DNA of 44,569 bases, taken from positions 1-44,569 of the forward strand of contig JANMAT010000098.1 of assembly GCA_031359995.1 (NCBI GenBank). The letters are read 5' to 3'. Below are positions 7,725 to 15,488 of this stretch, one piece after another (positions within the stretch are counted from its first letter, which is position 1; every line of letters begins with the position of its first letter). The stretch is from JANMAT01 sp031359995 (GTDB lineage Bacteria > Actinomycetota > Acidimicrobiia > Acidimicrobiales > Ilumatobacteraceae). A program made the translations under genes and the position numbers. The notes under the pieces are model-generated. The model ran no database searches and had not been told where the DNA came from. It worked only from the letters and a program-made list of their open reading frames with translations.

Positions 7725-8196
7725 TCAGCCGTTGTTGCGGAGGTACGCCACCGTGTCGCCGAGCTTGGTCCAGTTCGACACCGGCTTTCTCGTACACGCC
7801 CTCGGCCCGGCGCGTCCTGCCGGTGGTGTTGCCCGAGACGAGCATCGGGTCGCCACCGACCGACGAGATGATCCCCATGTGCTGCCAGCCGCCGTACTTC
7901 TTGAAGGCCACGAGGTCGCCGACGCAGAGGTTGGCCGCGCTCACCAACGACATGCCGTAGCGACCGGCCGTGGCGGCGCGCAGCCAGTCACCGACGGTCG
8001 CGCTCCGGAACGGCGTGGGATCACCGGCCTGCAGTTCGACCCAGGTGACGAAGCTGGCACACCACGGCTCGCCGAGCGCGTTCAGCCACGTGACCTTGGC
8101 CCCGCAGTAGCCGCTCGGCATCCACTGATGGCTCGACGCCTGGTCCTGCACGGCCGGCTTGATGCTGCCCAGCCCCACGACCTGTCCCTGGGGCAC
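7725..8196 (-). pseudogene. CHAP/NlpC-like peptidase domain, frameshifted
   Basis: The minus strand encodes W-C-A-S-F-V-T-W-V, then G-D-L-V-A-F and H-M-G-I-I-S-S-V, V-S-G-N-T. These are the Cys and His motifs of CHAP-type amidases that cut peptidoglycan. Near 7781-7790 the frame shifts: the family C-terminus (V-S-N-W-T-K-L-G-D-T-V-A-Y-L-R-N-N-G, stop 7725-7727) reads in another frame. One extra base at the run GAAAGCC explains it. At the 5' side, coding continues without a start beyond GTG 8196 to about 8330, and no signal peptide is found, so the N-terminus is damaged too or the start is unusual. Unshifted, the frame would run into the M1 peptidase gene. Confidence 0.65.
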
Positions 8197-8341
8197 GCAC
8201 AGCGCCCAGCCACCGCGGGTGCCGCGCTCACTGGCCCCGTGCTCGTAGATGACGACGACGTTGCTTCGAACCCACCTACCCTCCGACGTCTCCCGCGGAA
8301 GGCGAACAGTAGCGGCCGACTCCGGGTTTTCCGTGGACCCG

Positions 8342-8905
8342 TCAGTCGCGGCCGAAGCGCCATTCGGTCATGCGGACCCGGCGCGGCGAGCCGACCATGT
8401 CGGCGAACGAGGCGACGTCGGCCCGGATCACCTCCTGGTCCTCCGGGCTCCCGAAGAACCGCTCGACCAGGTCCTGCTCCGACGCGAACGCGCAGAGGGC
8501 GACGCCGTCGAAGGCGCGGCCGTCGAGCACCTCGTCGATGCTCACCTGGTGGTAGTGCCACATGCCCGGATGGCAGCGCAGCGCCAGCGGCGCGTGCACG
8601 TCACGCCAGTGGGCGTCGGAGTCGCCATGGGCGAGGTCGGGGTGGCGCACCATGCCGAACGCCGCCGTGACACCGGGCGACGGCTCACCGGGCGCCCAGA
8701 AGCGACGCTGGTGGCGCATGCGCCGCACCTGCACCCGGTAGAGGCCGACATCGGCGACGGCGGCGAGCGCGTCGCGATCGTCGCCGATCACGAGCGACGT
8801 GAACACCGGATCACGCTGACCCTCGTTGGCCACGAAGGCCGAACCCGCGATGGACCGGGCCACCTCGACGGCGTCCGGTCCTCTGCTCCCCAAGGCTGCG
8901 AACAT
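8342..8905 (-). CDS. EthD-domain-like protein
   Basis: A 187-residue protein. The segment H-W-R-D-V-H-A-P-L-A-L (about residues 99-109) is the EthD signature, a dimeric alpha+beta barrel fold related to ABM monooxygenases and NIPSNAP. The preceding M-V-R-H-P-D and following Y-H-Q-V-S-I-D-E-V fit the same fold; the N-terminal half is less conserved and may be a second, diverged copy. EthD proteins often help or regulate monooxygenases in degradation pathways. The gene starts 9 bp after the stop of the FAD monooxygenase gene, so the two form an operon, and a role in the same catabolic step is likely. The substrate is unknown. Confidence 0.65.
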   Translation of the reverse strand: MFAALGSRGPDAVEVARSIAGSAFVANEGQRDPVFTSLVIGDDRDALAAVADVGLYRVQVRRMRHQRRFWAPGEPSPGVTAAFGMVRHPDLAHGDSDAHWRDVHAPLALRCHPGMWHYHQVSIDEVLDGRAFDGVALCAFASEQDLVERFFGSPEDQEVIRADVASFADMVGSPRRVRMTEWRFGRD

Positions 8906-8914
8906 GCGCGCACG

Positions 8915-10126
8915 CTACCCGCGCCGGTCGGGCGCCTCGACCGGATCGGCACCGGCGTAGGCGTGGGCGAACCACGTGGCCAGCAACGGGTCGTGCTGCA
9001 GCGCGCTGACCCAGCCGTCGCGTGTGCGGGCGGCGAACAACGGCAGGCCCGGGCTGGCGGCGAACGAGGCCGCGTCACGGTTGGCGATCAGGATGCCGAG
9101 GAACCAGTACGAGAAGGCCTGGGTGCGCCAGATGTCGGCCAGGCGCGTCGTCGAGTACGCCGCCAAGCGGGCACCGTGGCCGCCGACGCGCTCGATGATG
9201 CCGTGGGCCAGTTCGACCGCGTCGCGGATGGCCAGGTTCATTCCCTTACCGCCGGCCGGGGTGACCAGGTGGGCGGCGTCACCGGCGACGAACAGCGGGC
9301 CCTGCTGCATCGGCTCGGTCACCCGCACCCGCAGGTCCACCAAGGTCATGTCGCCCAGCCGCACGTCGGCCAGCCGGCCGGGCACGCCGAGGCGTTCTTC
9401 GAGCTCGGCGCGAGCGCGGCCGGGGGGCCAGTCGGCGATGGTGTCGACGCGCGGCACCTCGAGGTAGTAGCGGGTCTGCTCGGGGCCACGTCGCATCTGC
9501 CCGGCGAAGCCGTGCGGATGGGCGCTGTAGACCGAGTGGGGCACCAGCGGCGCGGCGGCGGCGATCATCGCCAGCCACCGCACGGGCAGCTCGACCTCGG
9601 TCGTGCGGGCGTCGGTCAGCGCCCCCACCACCATGCTGCGGGCGCCGTCGCAGCCGACCACCACGTCGGCGTCGAGACGACGGGCGATGTCGTGCTCGTC
9701 GTCGTAGTGCACGGCGGCGCTCACCCCGAGGGAGTCGACCGAGCGCACGCGGCACCCGAACCGGATGTCGGCGCCACGGGCCAGCAGCGCGGCGCACAGG
9801 TCCTCGACCAACACGTGCTGGGGGTACACGTAGTGGGGCCGGTCGCCGGTGCGGGCGCCGTAGTCGAGCAGCATCGAGCTCCCGGGCGTGCGGAACTCGA
9901 CAAGGCCGTTCTCGACGGTGAAGTGCACGTCGACGTCGCCGATGCCCTCGGCCCGCAGCAGCTCCACCGTGCGGTGCTCGACCATGCCCGCTTTGGGCGG
10001 GCCACCCACGTCGGCGCGGCGGCGCCGCTCCACGATCACGAACGGCACCCCCGCGCGCTGCAACAGGTGCCCGAGCACCAGCCCAGCCGGCCCGGCCCCC
10101 ACGATCACCACCGTCACGTCCCCCAC
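8915..10126 (-). CDS. FAD-dependent aromatic-ring hydroxylase (PobA-like)
   Basis: A 403-residue class A flavoprotein monooxygenase. It has V-V-I-V-G-A-G-P-A-G-L-V-L-G near the N-terminus (GxGxxG for FAD), D-V-V-V-G-C-D-G-A-R-S (DG motif for FAD and NADPH), and G-P-L-F-V-A-G-D-A-A-H-L-V-T-P-A-G-G-K-G-M-N (GD motif). The overall pattern, including V-E-H-R-T-V-E-L-L-R and the P-x-G-G-K-G-M-N ending of the GD motif, resembles 4-hydroxybenzoate 3-monooxygenase. It would hydroxylate an aromatic acid with NAD(P)H and O2. I placed the start at GTG 10126, right before the Rossmann strand. The longer version from 10186 would overlap the divergent gene and its promoter. It is followed by the EthD-like gene. 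Confidence 0.8.
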   Translation of the reverse strand: MGDVTVVIVGAGPAGLVLGHLLQRAGVPFVIVERRRRADVGGPPKAGMVEHRTVELLRAEGIGDVDVHFTVENGLVEFRTPGSSMLLDYGARTGDRPHYVYPQHVLVEDLCAALLARGADIRFGCRVRSVDSLGVSAAVHYDDEHDIARRLDADVVVGCDGARSMVVGALTDARTTEVELPVRWLAMIAAAAPLVPHSVYSAHPHGFAGQMRRGPEQTRYYLEVPRVDTIADWPPGRARAELEERLGVPGRLADVRLGDMTLVDLRVRVTEPMQQGPLFVAGDAAHLVTPAGGKGMNLAIRDAVELAHGIIERVGGHGARLAAYSTTRLADIWRTQAFSYWFLGILIANRDAASFAASPGLPLFAARTRDGWVSALQHDPLLATWFAHAYAGADPVEAPDRRG

Positions 10127-10171
10127 CGGCCCAGTCTCGCAGCCGGAACCGAGCGGGCCGGCCCGCTGGCC

Positions 10172-10177
10172 TACGAT
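10172..10177 (+). promoter_or_regulatory. -10 box of the selenoprotein gene
   Basis: TACGAT ends 7 nt before the ATG at 10185 and no ribosome binding site is present, as in several other genes of the window (leaderless pattern). It lies in the 58-bp divergent gap to the PobA-like gene. Confidence 0.5.
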
Positions 10178-10184
10178 CCGGGCC

Positions 10185-11135
10185 ATGCCTGGACGTCAAC
10201 CTCCCGTGCGCTACATCGACCGGACGAGCGAGCAGTACCGCTCGCTCGGCTACGGCCAGTACGCGTGGGTGCACGAGCCCACCGTGCCGCCGTGGCAGCC
10301 GCTCACCAAGCCGCTGGCCGAGTGCCGGCTGGGGGTGGTCGCGTCGGGCGGCATCTACGCCCGGGGCCAGACCGCGTTCACGTTCAAGGACGACACGACC
10401 TACCGGGCCATCCCCACCGACATCGACACGGCCGAGCTGCGGGCCACCCACTTCGCCTACGACCTCACCGACGCCCGACGCGACATCAACTGCGTCTTCC
10501 CGCTCGACACGCTGCGCGGCCTGGTGGCCGACGGCACCGTGGGCGGCCTGGCCCCGACCTTCTCCACGTGCATGGGCGGCATCTACTCGGCCCGCCGCGT
10601 GCGCGAGGAGCTGGCGCCGACGATCGTGGAGCGGTGCTTGAACGACCGCATCGACGGGTTGCTGCTGGTGCCCGTTTGACCCGTGTGCCATCAGACGGTC
10701 GGTCTGATCGCCCGCCAGGCCGAAGCGGCCGGCATCCCCACGTTGTCGTTGTCGTGCGCCCGTGACATCACCGCCGCGGTGAACCCGCCGCGCGCCACCT
10801 ACCTCGACTGGCCCCTCGGCCACACGTCGGGCCGGCCCCACGACGGCACGGGGAACACGGCGGTCATGCGGGCGACGCTGGCCGCGTTCGCGTCGATCGA
10901 CACCCCCGGCACCATCGTCGATCTCGACGTCCCGTGGGCGGCCGACGACGATTGGAAGGACCGCGTCATGCGGCCCCGGCCGAAGGACGCGACGCCGACC
11001 GCGGCGATTGGGGCCGACGACGATCGCGTCGAACGCTTCCCCACCCCGCAGTACCAGTCGGCCGCCGACGCCGCCGCGGCCGCCGCCCGCCACGGCACCT
11101 CGGATTGCACGGTGTGCGCCGGGATCGACTACTGA
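10185..11135 (+). CDS. GrdB/PrdB-family selenoprotein (in-frame UGA = Sec165)
   Basis: Read through TGA 10677-10679 this is one 316-residue protein of the glycine/sarcosine/betaine/D-proline reductase subunit B family. The N-terminal part contains F-A-Y-D-L-T-D-A-R-R-D-I-N and F-P-L-D-T-L. The active-site segment is G-L-L-L-V-P-V-U-P-V-C-H-Q-T-V-G, a U-x-x-C redox motif with Sec165 and Cys168. After it come I-P-T-L-S-L-S and Y-L-D-W-P-L-G-H-T-S-G-R-P. The frame before and after the TGA is the same and both halves are conserved family sequence. A SECIS-like hairpin follows the TGA. The C-terminus carries C-T-V-C. The family uses Sec in reductive cleavage in anaerobes; the role in this lineage is unknown. 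The F420-type LLM oxidoreductase gene starts 55 bp downstream and may be co-transcribed. Confidence 0.85.
10677..10711 (+). promoter_or_regulatory. bacterial SECIS element following the Sec codon
   Basis: After TGA (10677-10679) a 7-bp perfect stem ATCAGAC (10690-10696) / GTCTGAT (10702-10708) closes the loop GGTCG (10697-10701). A C-C mismatch and two more pairs (10687-10688 with 10710-10711) extend it. The distance from TGA to the GGTC loop is 17 nt; in E. coli fdhF it is 18 nt, with a GGUCU loop that SelB recognises (established knowledge). Loop sequence and spacing both fit Sec insertion. Confidence 0.8.
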
Positions 11136-11190
11136 TCACCGCAACGGTCCGCAGGGGGCGGGTCGTGCCAGCACCACAGGGGGCCCTTCG

Positions 11191-12108
11191 ATGGAGTTCG
11201 GTCTGCACCTCCCGCACATCGGCCGCAGCGCCACGCGCGACAACGTGCTGCAGTTCGCCCAGGTTGCCGAGGAGCTCGGCATGCACTCGGGCTGGGTGAG
11301 CGACCACGTGGCCTGGCCCCGCGTGGTGTCGTCGAAGTACCCGTACACCGACGACGGCTCGTTCCCCGGCGGTTTCAACATGCCGTGGCTCGACCCGATC
11401 GGCACCCTGTTCTTCGTGGCCGCCACCACCACGAAGCTGCAGCTCGGCATCACCGTGCTCATCCTCGGCTACCGGCCGCCGCTGCTCACCGCCAAGATGG
11501 CAGCCAGCCTCGCCGTGCTGTCGGAAGGCCGTCTGCTGCTCGGCGTGGGCGTCGGCTGGATGAAGGAGGAGTTCGACGCGCTGGGCATGCCGTATGACCA
11601 CCGCGGCGCCCGCGCCGATGAGCAGCTCGAGCTGTTCCGCACCGTGTTCACCAGCGACACGCCGTCCTTCGACGGACGTTTCTCCTCGTTCCCCGAGGTC
11701 GGCTTCTCGCCCCTGCCGCCCGGGAACAGGGTGCCGGTGTGGGTGGGCGGCAGCTCCGACGCCGCCTTCCGCCGCACCGTGAAGTACGGCGACGCGTTCC
11801 ACGCCGCGTTCCAGTCCACCGAGAAGGTGGCGTCGTCGTGGCAGCGCGTACTGGAGATCGCCGAGGAAGCGGGCCGCCCCGCCAGCGAGCTGCGCTGCTC
11901 GCTGCGGTGGTACCTGGACCCCGACTCGGCGATGAAGCCGGCGGTGTCGCTGCAGGGTTCGACCCAGCAGATGGTCGACCAGCTCGGCCAGCTCGCCGCG
12001 GTGGGCGTGGACCACCTGGTGCTCGACCCCACCGCCAAGGGCGGCCCCGCCGGCCGTCTCGACGCCGTGCGCCGCTTCATGACCGAGGTGGCGCCCCAGG
12101 TCGCCTAG
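11191..12108 (+). CDS. LLM-class oxidoreductase, F420-dependent type
   Basis: A 305-residue protein of the luciferase-like monooxygenase fold: M-E-F-G-L-H-L-P-H-I-G at the N-terminus, W-V-S-D-H-V, then T-T-T-K-L-Q-L-G-I-T-V-L-I-L-G-Y-R-P-P-L-L-T-A-K, and S-E-G-R-L-L-L-G-V-G-V-G-W, typical for actinobacterial F420-dependent members. P-V-W-V-G-G-S-S-D-A-A-F-R-R-T is the late family motif. It would pass a hydride from F420H2 (or FMNH2) to an unknown substrate. AGGGGG lies 7 nt before the ATG. It follows the selenoprotein by 55 bp on the same strand. The TAG stop shares a CTAG with the stop of the convergent quinone reductase gene. Confidence 0.85.
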   Translation: MEFGLHLPHIGRSATRDNVLQFAQVAEELGMHSGWVSDHVAWPRVVSSKYPYTDDGSFPGGFNMPWLDPIGTLFFVAATTTKLQLGITVLILGYRPPLLTAKMAASLAVLSEGRLLLGVGVGWMKEEFDALGMPYDHRGARADEQLELFRTVFTSDTPSFDGRFSSFPEVGFSPLPPGNRVPVWVGGSSDAAFRRTVKYGDAFHAAFQSTEKVASSWQRVLEIAEEAGRPASELRCSLRWYLDPDSAMKPAVSLQGSTQQMVDQLGQLAAVGVDHLVLDPTAKGGPAGRLDAVRRFMTEVAPQVA

Positions 12109-13079
12109 ACCTGGACCACGACCTTGCCGAGCACCTTGCGGTCGGCCAGGGCGCGGATGGCCTCGGGCGCCCGCTCCAGCGGGTAGGCCTCGTGCACGTA
12201 GGGCTTCAGCTCGCCCTTGGCCCACCAGTCGAGCAGCTCCCGCACGTTCTCGCGCTGCTTGGCCGGCTCACGGCCGCTCCACGCGCCATAGAACACGCCG
12301 ACGATGGAGCAGCCCTTCAGCAGGGCCAGGTTCAGCGGGATCTTCGGGATCTCGCCGGCGGCGAAGCCGATGACGAGGAAGCGTCCGTCCCACGCCGTGG
12401 AGCGCAGCGCCGGCTCGGCGTAGGCGCCGCCGACGGCGTCGTACACGACGTCGGCACCCTTGCCGCCGGTGAGGTCGCGGATGGTGTTCTTCAGGTCGTC
12501 GGTCGAGTAGTTGATCGTGTCGGTCGCCCCGTAGGCCCGGCACAGCGCCAGCTTCTCCTCGCTGGACGCCGCCGCGATGACGCGGGCACCGGCACGGACG
12601 CCGAGCTCGACAGCGGCGAGGCCGACGCCACCGGCGGCGCCCAGCACCACGAGCGACTCGCCCGGCTGGATGTGGGCGCGGTCCTTGAGCGCGTGGTGCG
12701 ACGTGCCGTACGCGTACAGGAAGCCAGGGGCGCTCACCAGGTCGATGCCGTCGGGCAGCCCGACGACCCCGTCGGCCTTGGCGACGACCTTCTCGGCCAT
12801 GCCGCCCACGCCGACGCCGCTGAGCACGCGGTCGCCGACCTTCACGTTGGTGACGCCGTCACCGACCGCGCTGACGATGCCCGACACCTCGGAGCCCGGG
12901 CTGAACGGCAGCGCCGGCTTGAACTGGTACTTGTCCTGGATGACGAGGAAGTCGGGGAACGTGACCGACGACGCGACCACGTCGATCACGACCTCGCCCG
13001 CTCCGGCGACGGGATCGGGCACGTCTTCGACGACGAGCGACTCGGGAGGACCGAAGGCCTTGCAGACGACAGCGCGCAT
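12105..13079 (-). CDS. NADPH:quinone oxidoreductase, MDR family
   Basis: A 324-residue protein beginning M-R-A-V-V-C-K-A-F-G-P-P-E-S-L and carrying S-L-V-V-L-G-A-A-G-G-V-G-L-A-A-V-E-L-G, the NADPH-binding signature of zinc-free quinone oxidoreductases. It also has D-V-V-Y-D-A-V-G-G and G-R-F-L-V-I-G-F-A-A-G-E-I-P, as in the paralogue at 5102-6085. It ends V-L-G-K-V-V-V. Length is normal and all motifs are intact. It reduces quinones or 2-enoyl compounds with NADPH; the true substrate is unknown. It is transcribed towards the LLM gene, and the two stop codons overlap by 4 bp (CTAG). It diverges from the enoyl-CoA hydratase gene across a 49-bp gap. Confidence 0.85.
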   Translation of the reverse strand: MRAVVCKAFGPPESLVVEDVPDPVAGAGEVVIDVVASSVTFPDFLVIQDKYQFKPALPFSPGSEVSGIVSAVGDGVTNVKVGDRVLSGVGVGGMAEKVVAKADGVVGLPDGIDLVSAPGFLYAYGTSHHALKDRAHIQPGESLVVLGAAGGVGLAAVELGVRAGARVIAAASSEEKLALCRAYGATDTINYSTDDLKNTIRDLTGGKGADVVYDAVGGAYAEPALRSTAWDGRFLVIGFAAGEIPKIPLNLALLKGCSIVGVFYGAWSGREPAKQRENVRELLDWWAKGELKPYVHEAYPLERAPEAIRALADRKVLGKVVVQV

Positions 13080-13116
13080 GCGCGGACCCTAGTCCGGCAC
13101 CACCGGCGCGCCCGCC

Positions 13117-13122
13117 TAGAGT
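13117..13122 (+). promoter_or_regulatory. -10 box of the enoyl-CoA hydratase gene
   Basis: TAGAGT lies 6 nt before the ATG at 13129, again without a Shine-Dalgarno sequence (leaderless pattern). No good -35 box is visible. Confidence 0.4.
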
Positions 13123-13128
13123 GCGGCC

Positions 13129-13962
13129 ATGAGCGAGCGACAGCCCCTGCACACCGGCACCGACGATCTGATCGGCTGGGTCGAGGACGGTGTCGCCGTT
13201 CTCAGCTTCAACCGCCCGTCGGCGCGCAACGCCCTGAGCCAGCCCATGTACGGCGGCTTCGCCACCGCCCTGCCCGAGATCGCGTCACGGGCCGACATCG
13301 GCTGCCTGGTGCTCACCGGCGAGGGCGGTGCGTTCTGCGCCGGGGGCGACGTGAAGGGCTTCGCCGCCCGCAACGCCGGCGGCGAAGGAATGCGCCCGCC
13401 GCGCGAGGCGGCCATCGACGACCTGCGGGCGCGCCAGCGCGAGGTCAGCCTGGCCATCCACCGCTTCCCGAAGGTCACCATCGCCGCCATCCCCGGCGCC
13501 GCCGCCGGTGCCGGCCTGTCGATCGCGCTGTCGTGCGACCTGCGCGTCGCGTCAGAGAAGGCGATCATCACCACCGCGTTCGCCAAGATCGGCGCCAGCG
13601 GCGACTTCGGTGGCAGCTGGTTCCTGACCCAGCTCGTGGGCGTGTCACGGGCCAAGCAGCTGTACCTGTTGTCCGACCGCCTGAGCGCGGCCGAGGCCGA
13701 GCGCCTCGGCGTGGTCAACATGGTGATGCCCGACGACGACTTCGCCGGCGGGTGGATGGGGCTGGCCCGACGGGTCGCGGCGGGCCCGACGCTGGCCCAT
13801 CGCTACATCAAGGAGAACATCAACCGGGCCCTGACCGGCGATCTGGCCACCTGCCTGGACGCCGAGGCGCCGGCCATGATGACCACGATGAGCTCGGCCG
13901 ATCACAAGGAAGCGGCCGCCGCCTTCGTCGAGAAGCGGGCCGCCACCTTCACCGGGCGATGA
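13129..13962 (+). CDS. enoyl-CoA hydratase/isomerase family protein
   Basis: A 277-residue crotonase. V-A-V-L-S-F-N-R-P-S-A-R-N-A-L-S leads the fold, and G-A-F-C-A-G-G-D-V-K-G-F supplies the first oxyanion-hole strand. I-P-G-A-A-A-G-A-G-L-S-I-A-L-S-C-D-L-R is the second (family PROSITE region), followed by F-A-K-I-G-A-S-G-D-F-G-G-S-W, where catalytic acidic residues usually sit; here Asp is present instead of the typical Glu at one place, so hydration is not certain. It acts on acyl-CoA thioesters, probably in fatty-acid or aromatic-acid oxidation. The gene diverges from a quinone reductase and is followed, 48 bp on, by a NIPSNAP gene. Confidence 0.85.
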   Translation: MSERQPLHTGTDDLIGWVEDGVAVLSFNRPSARNALSQPMYGGFATALPEIASRADIGCLVLTGEGGAFCAGGDVKGFAARNAGGEGMRPPREAAIDDLRARQREVSLAIHRFPKVTIAAIPGAAAGAGLSIALSCDLRVASEKAIITTAFAKIGASGDFGGSWFLTQLVGVSRAKQLYLLSDRLSAAEAERLGVVNMVMPDDDFAGGWMGLARRVAAGPTLAHRYIKENINRALTGDLATCLDAEAPAMMTTMSSADHKEAAAAFVEKRAATFTGR

Positions 13963-14010
13963 GCTTCGGGGCCCGATGACGTACGTTGGGCCTCCACGAC
14001 AGGGGGACCC

Positions 14011-14331
14011 ATGCTCTACGAACTGCGCCAGTACCAGACCCAGCCCGGCACCCGTGATCGCCTCGTGCAGATCATGGAGGAGGACGTCATCCCCTTCCAG
14101 GTCGGCAAGGGCATGATCATCGTCGGCAGCTTCGTGGCCGAGGAGGACCCCAACGCGTACGTGTGGCTGCGCCGCTTCGACGACGACGAGCAGCGCAAGG
14201 CCCAGTACGCCGCCGTGTACGAGAGCGACCACTGGAAGCAGAACATCGCGCCCAAGTTCGCCGACGTGCTGATCCGCGAGACCATCAACGTGACCCGGCT
14301 CATCCCCACGGCGCTGTCGGTGCTGCGCTGA
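14011..14331 (+). CDS. NIPSNAP-family protein
   Basis: A 106-residue protein of the NIPSNAP type: M-L-Y-E-L-R-Q-Y at the N-terminus, I-I-V-G-S-F, Y-V-W-L-R-R-F-D-D, and a closing Y-E-S-D-H-W. It has a dimeric ferredoxin-like barrel fold, as in antibiotic monooxygenases. No enzyme activity is established for most bacterial members. AGGGGGA lies 5 nt before the ATG, and TACGTT at 13982-13987 could be the -10 box. Its TGA overlaps the next coding region by 4 nt (CTGA), which suggests a two-gene operon. Confidence 0.8.
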   Translation: MLYELRQYQTQPGTRDRLVQIMEEDVIPFQVGKGMIIVGSFVAEEDPNAYVWLRRFDDDEQRKAQYAAVYESDHWKQNIAPKFADVLIRETINVTRLIPTALSVLR

Positions 14332-15029
14332 ACGTCCGCTACCCGACGCTGCTCGTCGACCTCGATCACACGCTGTTCGATTCCGATGCGTCCGAACGCC
14401 TGGCGTTCGAGCGCACCATGCGCAGCGTCGGCGTCGACGATCCGCTCGCGCACCTCGACACCTACATCGCCATCAACCAGCCGTTGTGGGCGGCGGTGGA
14501 GCGCCACGAGATCACGCCCGACCAGGTCCGCCTGCTGCGCTTCCGACAACTGGTCGAGGCGCTGCACCTGGACGCCGACCCGGCGGCCATGGCCGACACG
14601 TTCGTGACCGGACTGGCCGAGTGCGGCGACCTGTATCCCGGGGCGCGGGCGGTGCTCGACACCCTGGCCGACATCGCCACGTTGGCGCTCGTCACCAACG
14701 GGCTCAGCGAGGTGCAGCGCACGCGCGTCGAACGGCTCGGGTTGCAGCCGCGCTTCGCCGCTATCGTGATCTCGGCCGAGGTCGGTTCGTCGAAGCCGGC
14801 CGGCGCCTTCTTCGACATCGCGTTCGAGCGCCTGGGCGCGCCGTCGCGCACGAACGCGCTGATGGTGGGCGACAGCTTGAGCGCCGACATCGGCGGCGGG
14901 GCCAGCTACGGCATGGCGACGTGCTGGTACAACCCGCACCGCCGCCCGGCACCGAACCCGGCCACGCCGCGCATCGACCACATGATCGCCGACCTCGCCG
15001 AACTGGCGGCCCTGATCGTGGACGACTGA
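14328..15029 (+). CDS. HAD-family hydrolase (YjjG-like phosphatase)
   Basis: A protein of about 233 residues. L-L-V-D-L-D-H-T-L-F-D-S is HAD motif I (nucleophile Asp and acid/base Asp), L-A-L-V-T-N-G-L is motif II (Thr), S-S-K-P-A-G is motif III (Lys), and M-V-G-D-S-L-S-A-D-I-G-G-G is motif IV. The helical cap between motifs I and II and the G-L-x-x-V-Q-R-T-R pattern fit the nucleotidase/YjjG subgroup, which dephosphorylates nucleoside monophosphates. No ATG, GTG or TTG is found between the preceding gene and motif I. I placed the start at CTG 14328, which overlaps the NIPSNAP stop (CTGA). A non-standard start or coupling by termination-reinitiation is therefore likely. Confidence 0.75.
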   Translation: MNVRYPTLLVDLDHTLFDSDASERLAFERTMRSVGVDDPLAHLDTYIAINQPLWAAVERHEITPDQVRLLRFRQLVEALHLDADPAAMADTFVTGLAECGDLYPGARAVLDTLADIATLALVTNGLSEVQRTRVERLGLQPRFAAIVISAEVGSSKPAGAFFDIAFERLGAPSRTNALMVGDSLSADIGGGASYGMATCWYNPHRRPAPNPATPRIDHMIADLAELAALIVDD

Positions 15030-15044
15030 GTCGTCGACGGCCGC

Positions 15045-15446
15045 TCAGTCGTCGCGGAAGCGGCCGTAGGCCTGCTGGGTGACGACGATGACGTGGCGAT
15101 CGCACCCGTTCACGCGATGGTGGTTGGCCGCCTCGTACTCGGGCGATTCGATCATGGTGCGGAACGCCGCCTTCGACGGGTAGCGCACGAGGGCCACGTA
15201 GTCCCAGTCGCCGAACTCGGTCGGCCCGAACGACGCGCCGGCGGCCTCGCCCGACCAGACGATGGCGCCGCCGCGGGCCTTGATGAGCGGGTGCACCTGG
15301 CGCGAGTAGCGCAGGTACGCATCCCACCCGGTGCCGTCGCCGTCGCCGGAGACCGGCTTGAACTTCATGAGGTTCACCATCACCACGGCAACGCCGTCGG
15401 GAACCCGGGCCAGCACCTCGTCGTGCAACTCGTCACCTGCGCTCAT
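15045..15446 (-). CDS. DUF1330-family protein
   Basis: A 133-residue protein with V-A-V-V-M-V-N-L-M-K-F-K-P, W-D-A-Y-L-R-Y-S-R-Q-V-H-P-L-I, and W-D-Y-V-A-L-V-R-Y-P-S-K-A-A-F-R-T-M. This is the pattern of DUF1330, a dimeric alpha-beta barrel group close to EthD/NIPSNAP. The function is not established. It is transcribed towards the HAD gene (15-bp gap) and away from the methyltransferase gene. A possible -10 TAGAAG lies 7 nt before the ATG. It is the third small protein of this fold type in the region, after the EthD-like and NIPSNAP proteins. Confidence 0.7.
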   Translation of the reverse strand: MSAGDELHDEVLARVPDGVAVVMVNLMKFKPVSGDGDGTGWDAYLRYSRQVHPLIKARGGAIVWSGEAAGASFGPTEFGDWDYVALVRYPSKAAFRTMIESPEYEAANHHRVNGCDRHVIVVTQQAYGRFRDD

Positions 15447-15476
15447 GGGCGCTCTTCTAGCAGAGACGCTCGCCGG

Positions 15477-15482
15477 TAGCAT
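15477..15482 (+). promoter_or_regulatory. -10 box of the methyltransferase gene
   Basis: TAGCAT lies 6 nt before the GTG start at 15489. This matches the leaderless pattern seen in the window. Confidence 0.4.
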
Positions 15483-15488
15483 CGCGAC

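Noticed and set aside
6163..8196. A 677-residue fusion of a CHAP-like domain with an M1 peptidase
   Set aside because: A signal peptide with a ribosome binding site begins at 7650, and the CHAP C-terminus and stop are found in another frame, so the fusion is a frameshift artefact.
10683..11135. A separate 150-residue gene starting at GTG 10683
   Set aside because: It is in the same frame as the preceding gene, begins inside the conserved redox motif, and has no ribosome binding site; it is the downstream part of the selenoprotein.
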